This document shows positions 60,796 through 64,000 of a stretch of 64,000 nucleotides of DNA, piece after piece (position 1 is the stretch's first letter; the number at the start of each line of letters is the position of its first letter). The position numbers and the translations under genes were made by a program. The stretch is taken from NCBI GenBank assembly GCA_963978545.1, contig OZ021730.1:868001-932000 (forward strand), read 5' to 3'. Origin of the DNA: Linyphia triangularis. Its lineage: Eukaryota > Arthropoda > Arachnida > Araneae > Linyphiidae. Below the pieces are notes generated by a model, which was not told the DNA's origin, did not search any database, and saw only the letters and a list, made by a program, of their open reading frames with translations.

Positions 60796-61745
60796 GACAA
60801 ATCGGGCTTGTTAAAGAGCGCCCTCTGGAAGATGGTGAAGTGGGGCTGCATACATCATCGCATAAAAGGCCGGACGAATCGTCACAAAATGGCTGCACCT
60901 GGAACAACAAAAGAGGGGTCCCCAATGCAGGGGGTTACGAAGACTCCTTTGTGCAGAGCACAGAAAGGAGAGACAAAGCTAAAAATGAAAACAAGTCAAT
61001 TAAAAAGTGCAGTAGTGGAAATCGGCCCCCTTACCGGGAGGCGATTTCAAAAGAAGGCTACACAAAGAATAACTAGTGAACGTGGCCTTTAAGAGGCAGG
61101 GGGGAGGAGTTTAAGTTTGAGGTGATTTAATAATTAGGGAAAAATCAATTAACTACTAGTTCCTGACCTCAGAAGGGGGGAAGAAATTTGATGTGGCAGA
61201 TTTTAATGAAGAAGGGGTTAATTCAAGGTGACTAACCTAACTGCGCCACTAAAAACCTAAGTTGACACCAGGGAAAATTTTGATGGGCGTTCGAATGGTG
61301 GTGTCTGACTAATTAGGCCGCTGAGAATCAGGGCAAGGTAAACACAGAGGTATAGCTTGTCACTACACCTGTTTCTGGGTAGAAGTGTCGGCCTTTTAAA
61401 CTCCCGAGAAGGAACATGCAGATTACTCTGATATCCAACCGAGAGATCCCGTACCACAACCGACAGATAGCAAGGCAACTACTATCTACTGTGAATAGAG
61501 CTTGTTGTTCCCTAATTCTCCAATACCCTGCAATTAATTGAGTAAGGAACCCGGGTAGTTAATTAATGTGCTCTATCACACCTTAATTAACTACACCTTC
61601 AAGAGCTATTGTGCACGTTCACACAACAACCCCGGGCATGCACCTCAGTATGAGGAGGGTGCAAAAATCCTAGTCAATTACCCTACTGGGGGGGATAAAA
61701 AAAGAAAAAAATTAAGTCGAAGTGGACACCTGGTGGCGAATTTAG
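60796..61745. other. Non-coding stretch before the second R2-like ORF
   Basis: No convincing gene. Moderately GC-rich, with short open frames on both strands and no family motif. The right part may be the leader of the R2-like element at 61746. Confidence 0.45.
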
Positions 61746-64000
61746 TTAAAGGATGCCACAGGTGGTCGCTATGCAATATCTGCTCCGCCATCTGTTGTTG
61801 AGGTGCTCGAGGAGAGTGACTTCGCTTCAACCCGTGAGGGTCTCTGCCCTTTGTCTCAAGCCGTCAGCCCGCCTACCATTTATGTAGACCCTGACAATGC
61901 TTCGGCCAGAGCCCTCATGCGGGAGTTCGTGGACAGCCTGACGGACACGCCCACGCCAGCAACGACGAGTGGTCCGGTTTTGCCTTCTACTGCCTCTTGT
62001 GCCTCCAGCCCTGAGCCATTGGACCTCAGCCCGCTTTGTGCCTCCAGGCACCCTTCTCCAGTGATGCCGCTCCTTGAGCTCCCAACTGAACTGTCGCCTC
62101 CACATGGAACTTTGCCTTCCTCTACTTCTCCCCTCATTCTGAGCCACGAGAGTAGTGAACTGGACAGCCCTGCGGCCGACCTCACTTGCACACTGGAGAT
62201 CTCCTCTCCATCCAGCTCCTTCTCATTAGAGGACGCTGACCTGGAGTCTACTCCTGAACACTCACAGGCCATCCACAATGCCTCCCCCCTTACGGAGCTC
62301 ATCTACAGGTGCAGATCACCTGACTCCGAGGGGGCCGCTCGATGGGGAGCACCTTCCTCTCCACCTTTTGGGAATAGATCCCTGACGGATCCTCCCACTC
62401 TTCCTAATCAATGACCTGGCCGACCAGGACATCATGCTGTTCGTCGCCAGCCAGTGCTCGCCACCTTTAGCCCTGAGGGCTGCGGAAGCCGCACCCGCTC
62501 CCTCTCTGTCTACCTCTCCTGATGTCATTGTTCAACAGAGGACTATCACCAACTCCAGTCTCTCTCCTCTCCCTTTATACAGTGAGGTGGTTCAAAGGTC
62601 ACCAGTGCCTTCCCCCTTGCTTGACATCCATTGCAACGAGTCCATCCGGGCCCTGGAGACTCCCTCCAGAAACTCCCCGACTCACACGCATGGCTCTGTC
62701 TCTCCCTCCTTAATTAACTCTCTTTCTCCCTCTCCATCCAGGATCACTGCCTCTCCCGGAACGCCCGACTCTCTGTCGCCCCCCTCCATCCGGCGACCAC
62801 CAAGAGCCACACGCAACCCTGCTGTCCTTCCGGCATCCCAGGACGACTTCCTGGAGGCTCTTCCCTCGGACTCCTCACCAGACGACTCCGACTTCTCCTC
62901 CCCGGCTGCCCGTATTGGCCCACATCGGTCCACCACAGCCCGGAGGCCCCGTCAACCTCAAACGCCTCCCCCGCTCCCAGCTGCAGACCAGCTGGGATGT
63001 GCTCCAATAAGCCATACCAGGACGGCAACCTTCCTCCACATCACTCTCCCACTCCAACCGGTTCTCACCTGTACTGAGGAGGAGTGCCACTTGGTCTTCT
63101 CCGGAGACAAGTGGTACTCGACGGTCAACTCCCTCAAACGGCACCTTCGTGTCCATCACGGCCTTCCAATCCGCAACACCCGCATCTGGTGCAACGAATG
63201 CGGTGCCCCGACTGGCAGACGCGCCGCCAACCATTCCTGCCTAATTGGAGCTAATCTTGTGCGCACGGATTCCCAGGCACGTTACACCTGTGACGTCCCC
63301 GGATGCAGCTCCAACCTTGCCTCAAAACGTGCCCTTACCAACCACAAGGTCTGGCACCGGAAACAGGCACTTTTGGCGAAAGCCCCACCTGTTTCCCTCC
63401 CGCCGAAGACTCCAATTGGACCCAGATCCCGCGCCGCCCTGCGGCCAATCACCAGACGAGAGCAGCCTTCCACCTCCGCTGCTGCCGAAGGCCATGTTGG
63501 ACACGACTCCACGACACAACCACCAGCGAATTGGCTTCGAACCCCTCCTCCTTCTCCAAACCGTCTTGATGACGATGTCACCCCTCCACCAAGCCTTCCG
63601 ATTGACCAGGACGAGCCATCTCAAGCTGACATCCCGCCATTCAACGACGATGCTCCAGACCTCGAAGCAGTCCCAACACCACCAGAGACGCCCCCTGACG
63701 AGCCTGACCCACTACCACTGGAGGAATTCCGTGCTGAGCTTGCTGCGTTCGCCAGCCTACCTCCAGCCACTGCAGACTGGACAGTCTTCGAGGCACTGCT
63801 CCAGTCCATCACCGACAAAATAGCTGAAGAAGTTCTCCTCCCTCCAATCACCGAGTCACCCTCCTTTGTCCCCTCCACCCTTGACACCGGCAACCACCGG
63901 ACGATCCAGCGGCTCTACAACCGGAACCGACGAAGGGCAGTCCGCCTCATTGTGGAAGGCACATCCCAACAGTGCCACCTGCCCTCCGAGACAGTGGAGG
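61746..64000 (+). pseudogene. Second R2-like LINE ORF (N-terminal zinc-finger part), runs off the window
   Basis: The first frame (61746-62414) is Ser/Pro/Thr-rich with no early ATG. A second frame is open from 62386, with a first ATG at 62434, and has no stop up to 64000. A frameshift near 62385 probably separates the two. The second frame has zinc fingers (CTEEECH...LKRHLRVHH; WCNEC...NHSC; CDVPGC...LTNHKVWH). It then has LEEFRAELAAFA, IAEEVLLPP and RLYNRNRRRAVRLIVEG, colinear with the minus-strand R2-like half at 60068-59700. RT and endonuclease would lie beyond the window. Confidence 0.85.

Noticed and set aside
61827..62302. Arg/Ser-rich minus-strand frames opposite the second R2-like ORF
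   Set aside because: Shadows of the GC-rich Pro/Ser coding strand. The plus strand is colinear with the other R2-like ORF.

Overview
The window is a dense nest of transposable elements in an animal genome. It is AT-rich, with short GT-AG introns in one element. My best guess is an arachnid, probably a spider, because the mix of Jockey/I-type LINEs, R2-like LINEs, copia, BEL/Pao and a Polinton/Maverick with these protein types resembles what I recall from spider genomes. That is inference. The only possible non-transposon coding sequence is the 3' end of an unrecognised ORF at the left edge (3-287).

Left part, 0.9-17.7 kb. A chain of minus-strand Jockey/I-type retrotransposons of one family (family A) occupies this part. 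A1 (919-2370), A2 (2371-3656) and A3 (3657-8949) are joined 5' end into body, all in the same orientation. Scrambled A fragments (8950-9732), a tRNA-derived SINE with a 13-bp target-site duplication (TSD) and a small MITE-like element follow. A4 (10551-16208) is full length with a 12-13 bp TSD.

Copia, 17714-22339. This Ty1/copia provirus has apparently identical 274-bp LTRs, a TGAAC TSD, an initiator-tRNA-Met primer site and an uninterrupted 1286-codon polyprotein. The first catalytic aspartate of its reverse transcriptase appears replaced by tyrosine.

The large nest, 22.3-60.6 kb. The host is an R2-like element (zinc fingers, RT, restriction-like endonuclease). Its upstream region (24948/47718) is split by a full-length Jockey element C with a 14-bp TSD. 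The endonuclease domain of C is in turn split by a 17-kb Polinton (28528-45563). The ORF of the R2-like element is split again at 52120 by family-A copy A6, which is itself split by a BEL/Pao element. The 3' half of the R2-like element (56924-60068) and the 3' end of a family-A element (60069-60604) follow on the opposite strand. They carry the second copy of the same 14-bp TSD, so part of this nest has been inverted, with loss of material. A second R2-like ORF starts near 61.7 kb and runs off the right edge.

The Polinton has about 850-bp terminal inverted repeats packed with TGACGTCA octamers. It carries a spliced, zinc-finger-extended protein-primed PolB, a DDE integrase with chromodomain, a minor capsid protein, a basic core protein, the major capsid protein, an adenain-type protease, a packaging ATPase, two small proteins typical of these elements, and an AlkB-type dioxygenase fused to a PC4-like domain. 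Several of its genes are broken.

The main cross-element observation concerns the 3' ends. The two Jockey families, the R2-like element and the SINE all carry a similar hairpin of about 33 nt near the 3' end, with compensatory changes in the stem. This suggests a common recognition structure shared across otherwise unrelated reverse transcriptases.
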